A program made the translations under genes and the position numbers. A model generated the notes under the pieces. It ran no database searches. It had not been told where the DNA came from and saw only the letters and a list, made by a program, of their open reading frames with translations. A DNA stretch of 64,000 nucleotides, taken from assembly GCF_016859125.1 (NCBI RefSeq), contig NZ_CP069338.1, positions 10,357,501 through 10,421,500 on the forward strand. The letters run 5' to 3'. The DNA is from Archangium violaceum (GTDB taxonomy: Bacteria > Myxococcota > Myxococcia > Myxococcales > Myxococcaceae). Of the stretch, positions 36,357 through 45,662 are shown in pieces (position 1 is the stretch's first letter; every line of letters starts with the position of its first letter).

Positions 36357-37013
36357 ATGGGTTCGCAGCCTCCCAATGACGAGCGGCGGCGCGTCGACAG
36401 TGACGGCGTGACGCACATCCAGCGCAAGCGCGCGGGCAGTGGTACGTGGATCATCGGGCTGGCACTCGGCTTCACGGTCGTGTGTCTGCTCTTGAGTGCC
36501 TGGCTCGTGTCATCACCAGGGCCCGTGCCGGACACACCAGAGGCCGCGCCCGAGAGGCGCGCGGAAAACCCCACCTCCTCCATCTCCTACCGGCCCGCCC
36601 CGAAGGTGGCCCCACGGCCCATGGCGCAGAGCGTGGCCCTCTCGGGAGCACCGTCCCCATCCGAGCCCGCCCCCGCGCAGGAGCCCATGACGCAGGACGC
36701 CACGCCCTCGGGACCGGCGGAGGGCATCAACCTGTACCGCCCGGGCACCAAGCCCATCAAACAGGGCATCATCGTGCCCGAGGACTTCGAGCTGCCTCCC
36801 GGCTACGTGCGCCACTACCAGGCCACGGACAACGGTGAGCGCGTGAAGCCGATCCTCATGTTCCATCCGGACTACAAGCCGACCGACTCGAACGGCAACC
36901 CCGTCGAGCTGCCCTCCAACCGAGTCGTCCCGCCCGAGATGGCGCCCCCGGGCATGCCCATCGACATCCTGGACGTCCCGGCGGGACCCGAGGGAGTGGA
37001 GCCCATTCCGTGA
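36357..37013 (+). CDS. Single-pass membrane protein preceding lnt
   Basis: 218 residues. One membrane helix near residues 30-52 (SGTWIIGLALGFTVVCLLLS), then a Pro/Ala/Glu-rich extracytoplasmic linker and a conserved-looking C-terminal part (NLYRPGTKPIKQGIIVPEDF, ELPPGYVRHYQATDNGERV). Start ATG at 36357 with GGGGCGAG upstream; the frame is open further upstream, but only as shadow. It overlaps the GTG of lnt by four bases, so the two are coupled. A link to envelope lipoprotein processing is possible by context only. Confidence 0.7.
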   Translation: MGSQPPNDERRRVDSDGVTHIQRKRAGSGTWIIGLALGFTVVCLLLSAWLVSSPGPVPDTPEAAPERRAENPTSSISYRPAPKVAPRPMAQSVALSGAPSPSEPAPAQEPMTQDATPSGPAEGINLYRPGTKPIKQGIIVPEDFELPPGYVRHYQATDNGERVKPILMFHPDYKPTDSNGNPVELPSNRVVPPEMAPPGMPIDILDVPAGPEGVEPIP

Positions 37014-38677
37014 GCGCGGGTGCGGCACGCGCGCGACGCCTGGCGGGCCTGTTGCTCGGCGTCGCGGGCACCACGGCCCTCGCGTGGCTGTTCTCGAGCC
37101 TGGAGGCTCGCTGGGTGGCGGTCGTCTGGGTGTCGCTCGTGCCCTGGTTGTGGGTGCTGGACCGGGCCGGATCCTGGCGCGAGGCCGTGCTGGCCGGTGT
37201 GGCCCTGAGCCTCGCCTTCACCTCGGCGGTCTTCGGATGGTTCCCCGGGGCGATACAGAGCTACTCCCAGGCGCCCCTGGCGGTGTGCTGGCTCGCCCTG
37301 TGGGTGCTGGCCCCCTTCATGGAGCTCCAGTTCATCGCCTTCGCGCTGGTGCGCGACCACCTGCGGCGCACCTCGGGAGCAGGCCCGTGGGCCTTCTGGC
37401 GCGTCACGCTCACGAGCGCGCTCGTGTACGTGGGCACCGAGTGGCTGTGTCCCAAGCTCTTCGCGGAGACCCTCGGACAAGGCCTCTACGCGTCCGAGCT
37501 CCTGCGCCAGGGCGCGGACATCGCCGGAGCGCACGGGCTCACGTTCGTGATCATCATCGCCAACGAGTGCGTACTCGCCGCGGGGAAGGCCCTCGTGGCT
37601 CACGGGCCCGGGGAGGGCTGGAAGCGCGCGCTGGCGCCCCTGGCGGTGCTGGCGGCGATCGTGCTGGGCGGGCTCGGGTATGGACAGCTCCGCTACCGGC
37701 AGGTAGCCGACGCCAGGGCCTCGCGGCCAGACCTCGTGGTGGGCGTCGTGCAGGCGAACATCACGAAGTACGAGAAGCTCGCGGCGGAGATGGGCATGTA
37801 CGACGTCGTCCGGATGATCCTGGACACGCACTACCGGCTCTCGGACGAGCTGCTCCAGGACCGGAAGGTGGATCTGCTCGTCTGGCCCGAGACGGTGTAC
37901 CCGACGACCTTCGGCACACCGAAGAGCGAGGCGGGCGCCGAGTTCGACGCGGAGATCTCCGAATTCGTCTCGCGACGCCAGGTGCCGCTCCTCTTCGGCA
38001 CGTACGACCTGGAGCAGGAGCGCGAGTACAACGCCGCCATGTTCGTGGGTCCGGGACGGGACGGAACGCTGACCCGCTCGGCGTACCGCAAGACGATGCT
38101 CTTCCCGCTGACCGAGTGGGTCCCCGAGGCAATCGACTCGCCATGGCTGCGCGAGCGGATGCCCTGGACGGGTTACTGGAAGCGGGGCCCCGGACCCCAG
38201 GCCCTGGCGCTCCCGCTGCGCGAGGGCCGGACGCTCACCATCGCGCCGCTCATCTGCTACGAGTCCATCTTCCCCGGCTACGTCGCCGAGGAGGCCCGCC
38301 GGGGCGCCGAGCTCATCGTCACGCTGTCCAACGACTCGTGGTTCTCGGGGACGCCCGCGCCGAAGCTGCACCTGATGCACGCGGCGTTTCGCAGCATCGA
38401 GACGCGGCTGCCACAGGTGCGCGTCACCAACTCGGGCATCTCCGCCCTCATCAGCCCCACGGGCGAGGTGCTCACCGAGGTGCCGGACGACCACCGAGGA
38501 AGCGTGGCCATGACCGTTCCCCAGACCCCGCACCTGCCCACGCTGATGGTGGCCTGGGGTGACTGGCCAGGCCCCACCGCCCTGGTGCTGAGCGTGGTGC
38601 TCCTCCTCGGCCCCTCGCTGCTGGCCCGGCGGAAGGTACGCCCGGCCCCGTCATCGCACCCGCTTCCGGGAGCCTGA
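37010..38677 (+). CDS. lnt: Apolipoprotein N-acyltransferase
   Basis: 555 residues. About six N-terminal membrane helices, then the periplasmic nitrilase-like domain, then a last helix near 525-545. The catalytic triad is E294 in LLVWPETVYPT, K361 in AYRKTMLFPLTEWVP and C416 in IAPLICYESIFPGY. It adds the third acyl chain to outer-membrane lipoproteins. Typical length (about 510-560). GTG start in a four-base overlap with the preceding gene. Convergent with the dipeptidase gene, with only five bases between the stops. Confidence 0.95.
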   Translation: MSAGAARARRLAGLLLGVAGTTALAWLFSSLEARWVAVVWVSLVPWLWVLDRAGSWREAVLAGVALSLAFTSAVFGWFPGAIQSYSQAPLAVCWLALWVLAPFMELQFIAFALVRDHLRRTSGAGPWAFWRVTLTSALVYVGTEWLCPKLFAETLGQGLYASELLRQGADIAGAHGLTFVIIIANECVLAAGKALVAHGPGEGWKRALAPLAVLAAIVLGGLGYGQLRYRQVADARASRPDLVVGVVQANITKYEKLAAEMGMYDVVRMILDTHYRLSDELLQDRKVDLLVWPETVYPTTFGTPKSEAGAEFDAEISEFVSRRQVPLLFGTYDLEQEREYNAAMFVGPGRDGTLTRSAYRKTMLFPLTEWVPEAIDSPWLRERMPWTGYWKRGPGPQALALPLREGRTLTIAPLICYESIFPGYVAEEARRGAELIVTLSNDSWFSGTPAPKLHLMHAAFRSIETRLPQVRVTNSGISALISPTGEVLTEVPDDHRGSVAMTVPQTPHLPTLMVAWGDWPGPTALVLSVVLLLGPSLLARRKVRPAPSSHPLPGA

Positions 38678-38682
38678 GGCGC

Positions 38683-39942
38683 TCAGCGGCTCGCGGCGTG
38701 GGCCTCGACCTGCCGCCACACGCGGAAGACGTTGCCCGAGGCGATCTTCTCGATATCCGCCTCGCTGTAGCCGCGTTCGAGGAGCACGCGGAAGAGGTTG
38801 GGATATTTGGACACGTCCTCGAGCCCGATGGGAAGCGTGGGGCCCACGCCATCGAAGTCGGAGCCGAGGCCCACGTGCTCGATCCCGACCAGCTTCACCA
38901 CGTGGTCGATGTGATCGGCCACGTCCTCCACCTTCGCGAGCGGGGCCGGGTGCTCGCGCAGATAGGACTCGACGAACGCCTTCAGCTCGGGGCTGTCCTG
39001 CTTCAGGCCACGCGTCGTGGCGAAGGTGGTGATGTCCTTGTGGAACTGCTCCTGGTACGCGTTGGCGGCCTGGGTGAGGAAGGCGGAGCCGAAGTTGATC
39101 ATCACCACCCCACCCTTCGCGGCCACGGCGCGGATGAGCTCATCGCTGATGTTGCGCTCGAAGCCGGGCGTGAAGTGGCGGCACGAGGAGTGCGAGGCGA
39201 TGACGGGCACCTGGCTCGTCTCCACCGCCTGACGGATGGCGTCATCCGAGAGATGCGAGACATCCACCATGATGCCCACCCGGTTCATCTCGGCGACCAC
39301 CTGCTTGCCGAAGGGACTGAGGCCATTCCAGGTGCGCTTGCCCGTGTTGAAGGAGGCATCACTGAGCAGGTTGTCCTTGGAGTGCGTGAGGGTGATGTAG
39401 CGCACGCCACGCCGCTGGAAGTGCGCGACGTTCTCCAGCTTGTCCTCGATGGCGGCACCGTTCTCGATGCCCAACGCGAAGGAGACCCTGCCCTCCTGGG
39501 AGTTGCGTCGGGCCTCCTCGACCGAGTACGCCATGGCGAACTTCTCGGGGGACTTCCGGGCGATCTTCTCCACCATGTCGATCAGCGAGTCCGCGAGCGC
39601 CCTGGCGCCGCCCTTCTCCTGGTACTCGGCGGGGATGTAGATGGACATGAAGGGCACGTCGAGCCCGCCCTCCACGGCGCGCGGGAAGTCGAAGTCACCC
39701 TCGGTGGTGCGCTGCGAGATATCCTCGGTGGGCTCCCCATCGGGACCAGCCTTCGCCTTGAGCCGGTAGGGCACGTCGATGTGGCCATCGACGATGATGA
39801 CGCGCCTGGCGAGCTCGTGTGCGCGCTCGGCGAGGTCCGTGGACGAAGGGGTTGCCGGGGTGCCCTGCTGGGTGCTCGTGCCGTGGGTGCACGCCGAACC
39901 CGCGAGCAGGACGAGGCTGAGAAGCGCGGTGGTGGGTCTCAT
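38683..39942 (-). CDS. Membrane dipeptidase (peptidase family M19)
   Basis: 419 residues. N-terminal signal with a plausible but non-ideal lipobox (SLVLLAGSAC). M19 zinc-site features: VDGHIDVPYRL (HxD), the bridging Glu in FALGIENGAAI, the first His in IASHSSCRHF, and HVGLGSDFDGV near the C-terminus. Renal-dipeptidase-like enzymes hydrolyse dipeptides (sometimes D-amino-acid containing) outside the cytoplasm; a role in muropeptide recycling is possible. ATG at 39942 chosen at the signal peptide; the frame extends to 39978 with a charged extension. Divergent from the sugar-dehydrogenase-like gene across 95 bases. Confidence 0.9.
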   Translation of the reverse strand: MRPTTALLSLVLLAGSACTHGTSTQQGTPATPSSTDLAERAHELARRVIIVDGHIDVPYRLKAKAGPDGEPTEDISQRTTEGDFDFPRAVEGGLDVPFMSIYIPAEYQEKGGARALADSLIDMVEKIARKSPEKFAMAYSVEEARRNSQEGRVSFALGIENGAAIEDKLENVAHFQRRGVRYITLTHSKDNLLSDASFNTGKRTWNGLSPFGKQVVAEMNRVGIMVDVSHLSDDAIRQAVETSQVPVIASHSSCRHFTPGFERNISDELIRAVAAKGGVVMINFGSAFLTQAANAYQEQFHKDITTFATTRGLKQDSPELKAFVESYLREHPAPLAKVEDVADHIDHVVKLVGIEHVGLGSDFDGVGPTLPIGLEDVSKYPNLFRVLLERGYSEADIEKIASGNVFRVWRQVEAHAASR

Positions 39943-40037
39943 GGCCGATCGCTTATCGCACCCGCGCGGACGCGTCATCGATTAGCGGCGCTCCTCCGAA
40001 ATGGACAAGCCCAGGGCCCTCATGAAGTCTCCGCCCC

Positions 40038-42467
40038 ATGCGAACATCCATCCTCTTGCTTCTCGGCCTCCTGGCCCTGGCGCCCCGAGCCGAATCAGCG
40101 ACCGTGCTCGAGCGCGGCTTCACCGACACGGTCTTCGTCCCCTCCGGCCTGAGCCAACTCACGGGCATGGCCTGGGCCACGGATGGCTCCAACCGGCTCT
40201 ACGTGACGCGCAAGTCGGGAGAGATCCATCTGGTGAAGGACGGCGTGCTCCAACCCACGCTCTTCGCGAAGGTGAGCCCCATCCAGACGCATGACTGGTG
40301 CGAGTGCGGCCTGGTCGGCATCGCCATCGATCCGGCCTTCGCCAGCAACCGGTACCTCTACGTCTTCGTCACCGTCTCCGAGAGCGAGCAGCAGATCATC
40401 CGGTACACCGACGTCGACGGGATTGGCACCGACAAGACCGTCATTCTCGGAGGGTTGCCCACCCGGGGCGCCAACCATGACGGCGGAGGTCTCGCGTTCG
40501 GCCCCGATGGAAGGCTCTATTTCGGCGTCGGCGATACGGGGACCAGTCTGGGAGCCAACGATGACCTGGCGACCCTCGGCTCCAAGATCGGACGGGTCAA
40601 CCGCGACGGCACTGCCCCCGAGGACAATCCGTTCTTCGACGGCCCAGGACCCAACAACGACTACATCTGGGCGCGAGGCTTCCGGAATCCCTTCGGCCTC
40701 ACCTTCGAGCCCGGCACCGGAAGGCTGTGGGTCAACGTCGCTGGAGACGCCTACGAGCAGGTCTTCGTCCCGCGGGCCGGAGATCATGCGGGCTGGAATA
40801 CCTACGAGAACTACCAGCCCGAGGGATTCCTCACGCCCGTCATCAACTACCGCACCCATGGCAATGACGTCCGCCAGCTCACCCCACAGGGCGCGGAACG
40901 CCGGGACAACGTCGTGACCTTCACGACCTCACAGCCCCACGGCTTCCACCCGGGAGAGCGGATTTCCGTGTTCGACGTAGGCGACGTGGCGTTCCACGGA
41001 GACTTCTACATCGCCTCCGTCACCAGCTCCACGTCGTTCACCGTCGCCCAGAAGGGTCCGGATGTCAGGAGTAGCGGTGGCACGGTCTCCTCCCACTACC
41101 TGGGAGGCTCCATCACGGGCGGAGCCTTCTACACGGGCACCACCTTCCCGCCCCCGTACCGCGGCAACTTCTTCTTCGGAGACTTCGTGTCCGGGCAGAT
41201 CATCCGCGCGACGCTCGGAGCGGACGGTACCGTGACCCGCGTGGATCCCTTCGCCACCGATGTCCCGGAGGCAGTGGCCGTCGCGACGGGGCCCGATGGG
41301 GCGCTCTACTACGCTGAGTTCTCCAGCGGCATCATCCACCGGGTGACCTGGTCGGCCCCGGCCCCGCGCGTCGGCGTCTCCAGGACGCGCCTCTCCGTCG
41401 ACGAGGGGCAGACCACGTCCTTCTCCGTCCACCTGGAGGATGCGCCCACCGCCCCCATCACCCTCACCACCACCTTCCTGGGCGCCGAAAGCATGGGCCT
41501 GTCCGTGGTCGATGGCGGGTCGCTGACGTTCACGCCGGACAACTTCGCTACGCCCCAGACCGTCACCCTGTTCGCGAGCTCGGACGAGGATGCGCGCCAC
41601 GTAACCGTCACGGTTCTCGTCGGAGGTCCTGGCATGGAGCCTCGGTCCGTGGATGTCCAGCTCCTCGATGATGACGGAGTCGACCTGGTCCTCTCGAGCA
41701 CGGCCATGAGCCTGGAGGAAACCGCACGCGCCACGCTGTACGTGTCTCTCGCCAGCGCGCCCCCGGGAGACGTGGTGCTCAAGGCCACCCGTTGGGAGGG
41801 AGAGCGCTTCTCCATCGCCTCGGGCGAAACCCTGACGTTCACGCCGGCCAACCATGCCACGCCGCAAGCCGTGGTCATCCAGGGTCTCTACGCTCCGGAT
41901 GCGAAGGACACCACCGGGACCCTCCAGCTCCAGGGAGCGGGAGCACTCACCCGGACGGTCGCGCTCACCATCCAGAACACCGACACGGCCCCTCCCCTCA
42001 TCCTGTCCGAGCCCGTGACGGCCGCCGTCGTCGGAGCACCCTATCGCTATGAGGTGAAGACCCTCGGCAATCCTCCGCCGACCTACTCCTTGAGCGAGGA
42101 GCTCTCCGGAATGAGCATCGATCCGAGGACCGGGGTCATCTCCTGGATTCCGAGCACCCCGGGCACCTACGAGATTCCCGTGGTCGCCACCAACGACCAT
42201 GGCACCGCCACCCAGAGCTTCATGCTCACAGTGACCGAGGCTCCAGACCCCGCCGATGCCGGCACCGCGGATGGCGGCACCCCACCGGATGCGGGCTCGG
42301 CGCCGGATGCAGGGAGCCCCCTGGACGCGGGCACCGAACCGGATGCGGGCTCGGACCCGGGAAAACCGAGCGGAGGGTGCGGATGCACCTCGGGGCTTCC
42401 GGCCGGCAATCTCCTGCTGTGGGCGATGCTTCTGGGAGCACACCTCGCCACGAGACGGCGCCGGTAG
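40038..42467 (+). CDS. Sugar/sorbosone dehydrogenase-like surface protein with MYXO-CTERM tail
   Basis: 809 residues. Signal peptide (MRTSILLLLGLLALAPRA). A six-bladed propeller of the glucose/sorbosone dehydrogenase (soluble PQQ) type follows, about 25-430: LTGMAWATDGSNRLYVTRKS, CGLVGIAIDPAFASNRYLYV, ANHDGGGLAFGPDGRLYFGV, WARGFRNPFGLTF. Two beta-sandwich repeats (each with SLTFTP- or TLTFTPANHATPQ-like strands) and an Ig-like domain (PPTYSLSEELSGMSIDPRTG) come next, then an Asp/Gly/Ala-rich stalk and CGCTSG plus a membrane helix and RRRR. That tail is the MYXO-CTERM sorting signal, so it is cleaved and presented at the cell surface. Sugar oxidation is inferred from the fold. Confidence 0.85.
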   Translation: MRTSILLLLGLLALAPRAESATVLERGFTDTVFVPSGLSQLTGMAWATDGSNRLYVTRKSGEIHLVKDGVLQPTLFAKVSPIQTHDWCECGLVGIAIDPAFASNRYLYVFVTVSESEQQIIRYTDVDGIGTDKTVILGGLPTRGANHDGGGLAFGPDGRLYFGVGDTGTSLGANDDLATLGSKIGRVNRDGTAPEDNPFFDGPGPNNDYIWARGFRNPFGLTFEPGTGRLWVNVAGDAYEQVFVPRAGDHAGWNTYENYQPEGFLTPVINYRTHGNDVRQLTPQGAERRDNVVTFTTSQPHGFHPGERISVFDVGDVAFHGDFYIASVTSSTSFTVAQKGPDVRSSGGTVSSHYLGGSITGGAFYTGTTFPPPYRGNFFFGDFVSGQIIRATLGADGTVTRVDPFATDVPEAVAVATGPDGALYYAEFSSGIIHRVTWSAPAPRVGVSRTRLSVDEGQTTSFSVHLEDAPTAPITLTTTFLGAESMGLSVVDGGSLTFTPDNFATPQTVTLFASSDEDARHVTVTVLVGGPGMEPRSVDVQLLDDDGVDLVLSSTAMSLEETARATLYVSLASAPPGDVVLKATRWEGERFSIASGETLTFTPANHATPQAVVIQGLYAPDAKDTTGTLQLQGAGALTRTVALTIQNTDTAPPLILSEPVTAAVVGAPYRYEVKTLGNPPPTYSLSEELSGMSIDPRTGVISWIPSTPGTYEIPVVATNDHGTATQSFMLTVTEAPDPADAGTADGGTPPDAGSAPDAGSPLDAGTEPDAGSDPGKPSGGCGCTSGLPAGNLLLWAMLLGAHLATRRRR

Positions 42468-42656
42468 GAAGAGGATCTGGTTCGCCTGGCTGCCAGGTGA
42501 CCAGGAGACGGGGCCTCCCTCTCGGACCCAAGCCGTGAGGAGAAGTGGCATGAATCAATCGGGGTCATGACCGTCCATGCGTGAAAACCCTGGCGACGAG
42601 GCACACCTTTGCCTGCGTGTCAGTGGATGGTTCGGCAGCAGACACGGAGACGCGTC

Positions 42657-43499
42657 ATGAGTCCTCGATGGTTGGTCTGTTTGGTTCTGGGCCTGGCGAC
42701 CCCGGTCGTTCATGCACAGACGGCCCCGGTCGCCGCGCCAGGTTCCGAGTTCGCCGGAGACATGGAAGAGGATGTGGAACTGGCGCCCACGGCCCCCTCC
42801 CCTCCTCCGCCACTCCCCGAGGAGACGCCGACAGCGCGTCCCTTCGCCGATGCCGTGTGGACCTCGGGCCATTGGTACTGGGATGACGGTCAGTGGCGCT
42901 TCAAGCCGGGGGCGTGGATCGCGAAGATGCCGGGCTACCAGTTCGTCAACGGCTACTGGCAGCAGGACGGATATGTCTGGCGCTGGATCTCAGGGGGATG
43001 GGCGAGTCCCGGCTCGATGGAGGTGGAAATCCCCATCGATCTGACGAGCGAAGAGGTCACGACGACCCAGGCTCCTCCCCAACTCCAGGTGGAAACCCCT
43101 CCGCCCGCTCCCGCTCCGAACCTCACGTGGGCGCCCGGTTATTGGTTCTGGTCCGGCACGCAGTGGGCCTGGGTGGGTGGGAGTTGGGTCGCGCCGCCCC
43201 GGCCAGGTCTGGTCTTCGTTGCCCCGAGATGGGTGCGGCGTGGGCCCTTGTGGGTCTTCGTCGATGGCGGATGGGCCGTGCGTGGCTCGGTCCGGGTCGT
43301 CGTTCCGGAGTACCGGCACGCGGGCATCACCGTGAGGTGGGGGCATCCCCACTACTTCTTCCACACGTGGCGGCGCTACCCGATGGTGCGTCACCACTAC
43401 TACAGGGGCTGGTCAGCTCCCGTCCGCCATCGCGGCCCCCGCTACCATGACGCAAGCCCCTCCCGAGAGCTCCGCTGGGGCGGCCGGCATCACAGGTAG
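42657..43499 (+). CDS. YXWGXW repeat-containing exported protein
   Basis: 280 residues. Signal peptide (SPRWLVCLVLGLATPVVHA), an acidic Pro-rich linker, then tryptophan-rich repeats: SGHWYWDDGQWRFKPGAW, GYWQQDGYVWRWISGGW and GYWFWSGTQWAWVGGSWVAP. A His/Arg/Tyr-rich tail (WRRYPMVRHHYYRGW) follows. It is a periplasmic or surface protein of unknown function. ATG at 42657 chosen with GGAG upstream; the frame begins at 42609. The stop lies 15 bases before a dispersed palindrome (43515-43549), which probably serves as a terminator for this gene and the converging ABC-F gene. Confidence 0.8.
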   Translation: MSPRWLVCLVLGLATPVVHAQTAPVAAPGSEFAGDMEEDVELAPTAPSPPPPLPEETPTARPFADAVWTSGHWYWDDGQWRFKPGAWIAKMPGYQFVNGYWQQDGYVWRWISGGWASPGSMEVEIPIDLTSEEVTTTQAPPQLQVETPPPAPAPNLTWAPGYWFWSGTQWAWVGGSWVAPPRPGLVFVAPRWVRRGPLWVFVDGGWAVRGSVRVVVPEYRHAGITVRWGHPHYFFHTWRRYPMVRHHYYRGWSAPVRHRGPRYHDASPSRELRWGGRHHR

Positions 43500-43514
43500 T
43501 GGCACGGAAGTGAA

Positions 43515-43549
43515 TACCCTCACCCCAGCCCTCTCCCAGAGGGAGAGGG
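43515..43549 (+). repeat. Dispersed palindromic repeat, copy A
   Basis: Begins TACCCTCACCCC, then CCCTCTCCC (43529-43537) and its perfect partner GGGAGAGGG (43541-43549). It lies between two converging genes, 15 bases after one stop and seven bases after the other. Further copies are at 52123, 62825 and 63231. Confidence 0.85.
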
Positions 43550-43556
43550 GGCGGAC

Positions 43557-45518
43557 TCAGAGCGACGCGGAGGCCTCGGCGAGTTTCTCCTGTGCCGCCT
43601 CCCATTGGGCGTAGAGCTGCTCCAGTTGCTCCTTGCCCTCTCGGTGCGTGTCCATCAGCGGCTTGGCCTTCGCGAAGTCGTTGTAGAGCACCGGATCCGC
43701 CAGCTGCGCCTCGCGCTCCTTCTGCGCAGCCTCCAGCTTGGAGATCGCCTCCTCCAGCTTCGCGATCTCCTTCTTGATGGGGCCCTCCACGGCGCTGCGC
43801 CTCTGCCGCGCCTCGGCCTCCATCCGCTTGCGCTCCTTCTCCGTCATCCCCGCCGTCGGCGTCTTCTCCGACAGCTTCTCGCCCAACCCCGCGGCCTCCG
43901 CCGCCAGTCGCTGCTGCTCCTGGTGGTACAGGTAGTCGTCCAGGTTGCCCGGGTGCGTCTCCACCTTGCCGCCCACCACGTCCCAGACGTGTGTCGCCAG
44001 CCCGTTCACGAAGCTCCGGTTGTGCGACACGAACACCAGCGTGCCGCCGTAGCCCTGCAGGGCCTCGATGAGCATCTCCGTCGAGTCCAGGTCCAGGTGG
44101 TTCGTCGGCTCGTCCATCAGCAGCAGGTTCGAGGGCACCAGCAGCAGCTTCGCCAGCGCCACGCGCGCCCGCTCTCCACCGCTGAGCACGCCCACGGGCT
44201 TGTCCACGTCGTCCCCCGAGAACATGAACGATCCGAGCACCCCGCGGATGAAGCTCTCCGGCTTGTCCGCCGCGAGCGGGCGCACCTCCTCGATGATGGT
44301 GTTCTGCTTGTTCAGCTTGTCCGCGTGGTGCTGCGCGTAATACCCCATCACCACGTTGTGCCCGAGCTTCACCGTGCCCCCATCCGGCACCAGCTCGCTC
44401 GCGATGATCTTCAGCAGCGTCGTCTTGCCCGCGCCGTTGGCGCCCACCACGGCGATGCGCTGGCCTCGCTCCACCCGCGCGTCCAGCCCCGAGTACACCA
44501 CCGCGTCCCCGTAGCGCTTCTGGATGCCCTCCAGCGTCACCACGTCGCGCCCCGAGCGCTCCACCTCCGGGAAACGGAAGTGCATGGTGGCGCGCTCCTC
44601 GATCACCTGCACGTCCTCCATCTTCTCCAGCATCTTCGCGCGGCTCTGCGCCTGCCGGGCCTTGGTGGCCTTCGCACCGAAGCGATCGATGAAGGCCTGC
44701 AGCTCCGCCTTGCGCGCCTCGACGCGCTCGGCCTGGGCCTTGAGCTGCTCCATCTCCTCGGCGCGCTGCCGCTTGTACGTGTCGTAGTTGCCCACGTACG
44801 AGCGCAGCCCCTCCATCTCCAGCGAGAGGATGCGGCCCACCTGCCGGTTGAGGAAGTCACGGTCGTGGGAGATGAGCACCAGCGACTTGTTCGAGCGCTT
44901 GAGGAAGCCGTCGAACCACGCCAGCGTCGGCACGTCCAGGTGGTTGGTGGGCTCGTCCATCAGCAGCAGGTCCGGATCCTGGAGCAGCAGGCCCGCCAAC
45001 GCCGCGCGCATGCGCCAGCCGCCGCTCAGTGCCCCGGTGGGCTTGGCCAGGTCCGCCTCCCGGAAGCCCAGGCCCTTGAGGATGCGCTCGGCGTGGTGGC
45101 GTCCGTAGTGATCCTCGAAGTGATCCAGCTCCGTGTGCAGGTCCGCGAGCGTCTGCGCCAGCTCGAGCTGCTCCTCCTCGGAGGACGCGTTGCCGAGCGC
45201 CTCCTCGGTCTCCCGCAGGCGCGTCTCCAGTGAGTCCCGGCCGGGCACGGTGCTCATCACCGCGTCCACCACCGAGCCCTCGGGCAGGCCCGCCAGTTCC
45301 TGGGGCAGGTAACCGATACGTGACTTGCGGCGGTAGGTGAGCGTCCCCGAGTCCGGGTGCTGTACCCCGGCCAGGATCTTCATCAACGAGCTCTTCCCCG
45401 TACCGTTGGCTCCCACCAGACCGATGCGATCCTTCGGTCCGATGGTGAAGCTTTCGTTGTCGAAGAGAACCTTCTTCCCGTAGGAGAGGCAGATGTCCTG
45501 GGCGATGACGAGGCTCAT
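43557..45518 (-). CDS. ABC-F family ATP-binding protein
   Basis: 653 residues, two ABC modules and no membrane segment. Module 1: GLVGANGTGKSSLMKILAG, LSGGWRMRAALAGLLLQDPD, LLLMDEPTNHLD. Module 2: VVGANGAGKTTLLKIIASE, LSGGERARVALAKLLLVPSN and a second DEPTNHLD. Between them lies the charged P-site tRNA-interaction linker (about 235-290). The C-terminus is a coiled coil (KLEEAISKLEAAQKEREAQL) as in YheS/Uup-type members. ABC-F proteins act on the ribosome at stalled or difficult peptides. ATG at 45518 follows the family N-terminus; the ORF continues upstream as shadow. Divergent from the Ser/Thr kinase across 144 bases. Confidence 0.93.
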   Translation of the reverse strand: MSLVIAQDICLSYGKKVLFDNESFTIGPKDRIGLVGANGTGKSSLMKILAGVQHPDSGTLTYRRKSRIGYLPQELAGLPEGSVVDAVMSTVPGRDSLETRLRETEEALGNASSEEEQLELAQTLADLHTELDHFEDHYGRHHAERILKGLGFREADLAKPTGALSGGWRMRAALAGLLLQDPDLLLMDEPTNHLDVPTLAWFDGFLKRSNKSLVLISHDRDFLNRQVGRILSLEMEGLRSYVGNYDTYKRQRAEEMEQLKAQAERVEARKAELQAFIDRFGAKATKARQAQSRAKMLEKMEDVQVIEERATMHFRFPEVERSGRDVVTLEGIQKRYGDAVVYSGLDARVERGQRIAVVGANGAGKTTLLKIIASELVPDGGTVKLGHNVVMGYYAQHHADKLNKQNTIIEEVRPLAADKPESFIRGVLGSFMFSGDDVDKPVGVLSGGERARVALAKLLLVPSNLLLMDEPTNHLDLDSTEMLIEALQGYGGTLVFVSHNRSFVNGLATHVWDVVGGKVETHPGNLDDYLYHQEQQRLAAEAAGLGEKLSEKTPTAGMTEKERKRMEAEARQRRSAVEGPIKKEIAKLEEAISKLEAAQKEREAQLADPVLYNDFAKAKPLMDTHREGKEQLEQLYAQWEAAQEKLAEASASL

Positions 45519-45662
45519 ATCGGGACCGGGGATGTAACAGTCCGGCGGCCTTCCGGGAACGACGGAGATGCCCGCCCGCTTCCTCCCCGGCCCCCGAGCC
45601 CGGGCCAACCCCCTGTCAGGACCCCTGCCTCCCACCTCCTGGGTTTGTATACTCGGGCCCCG

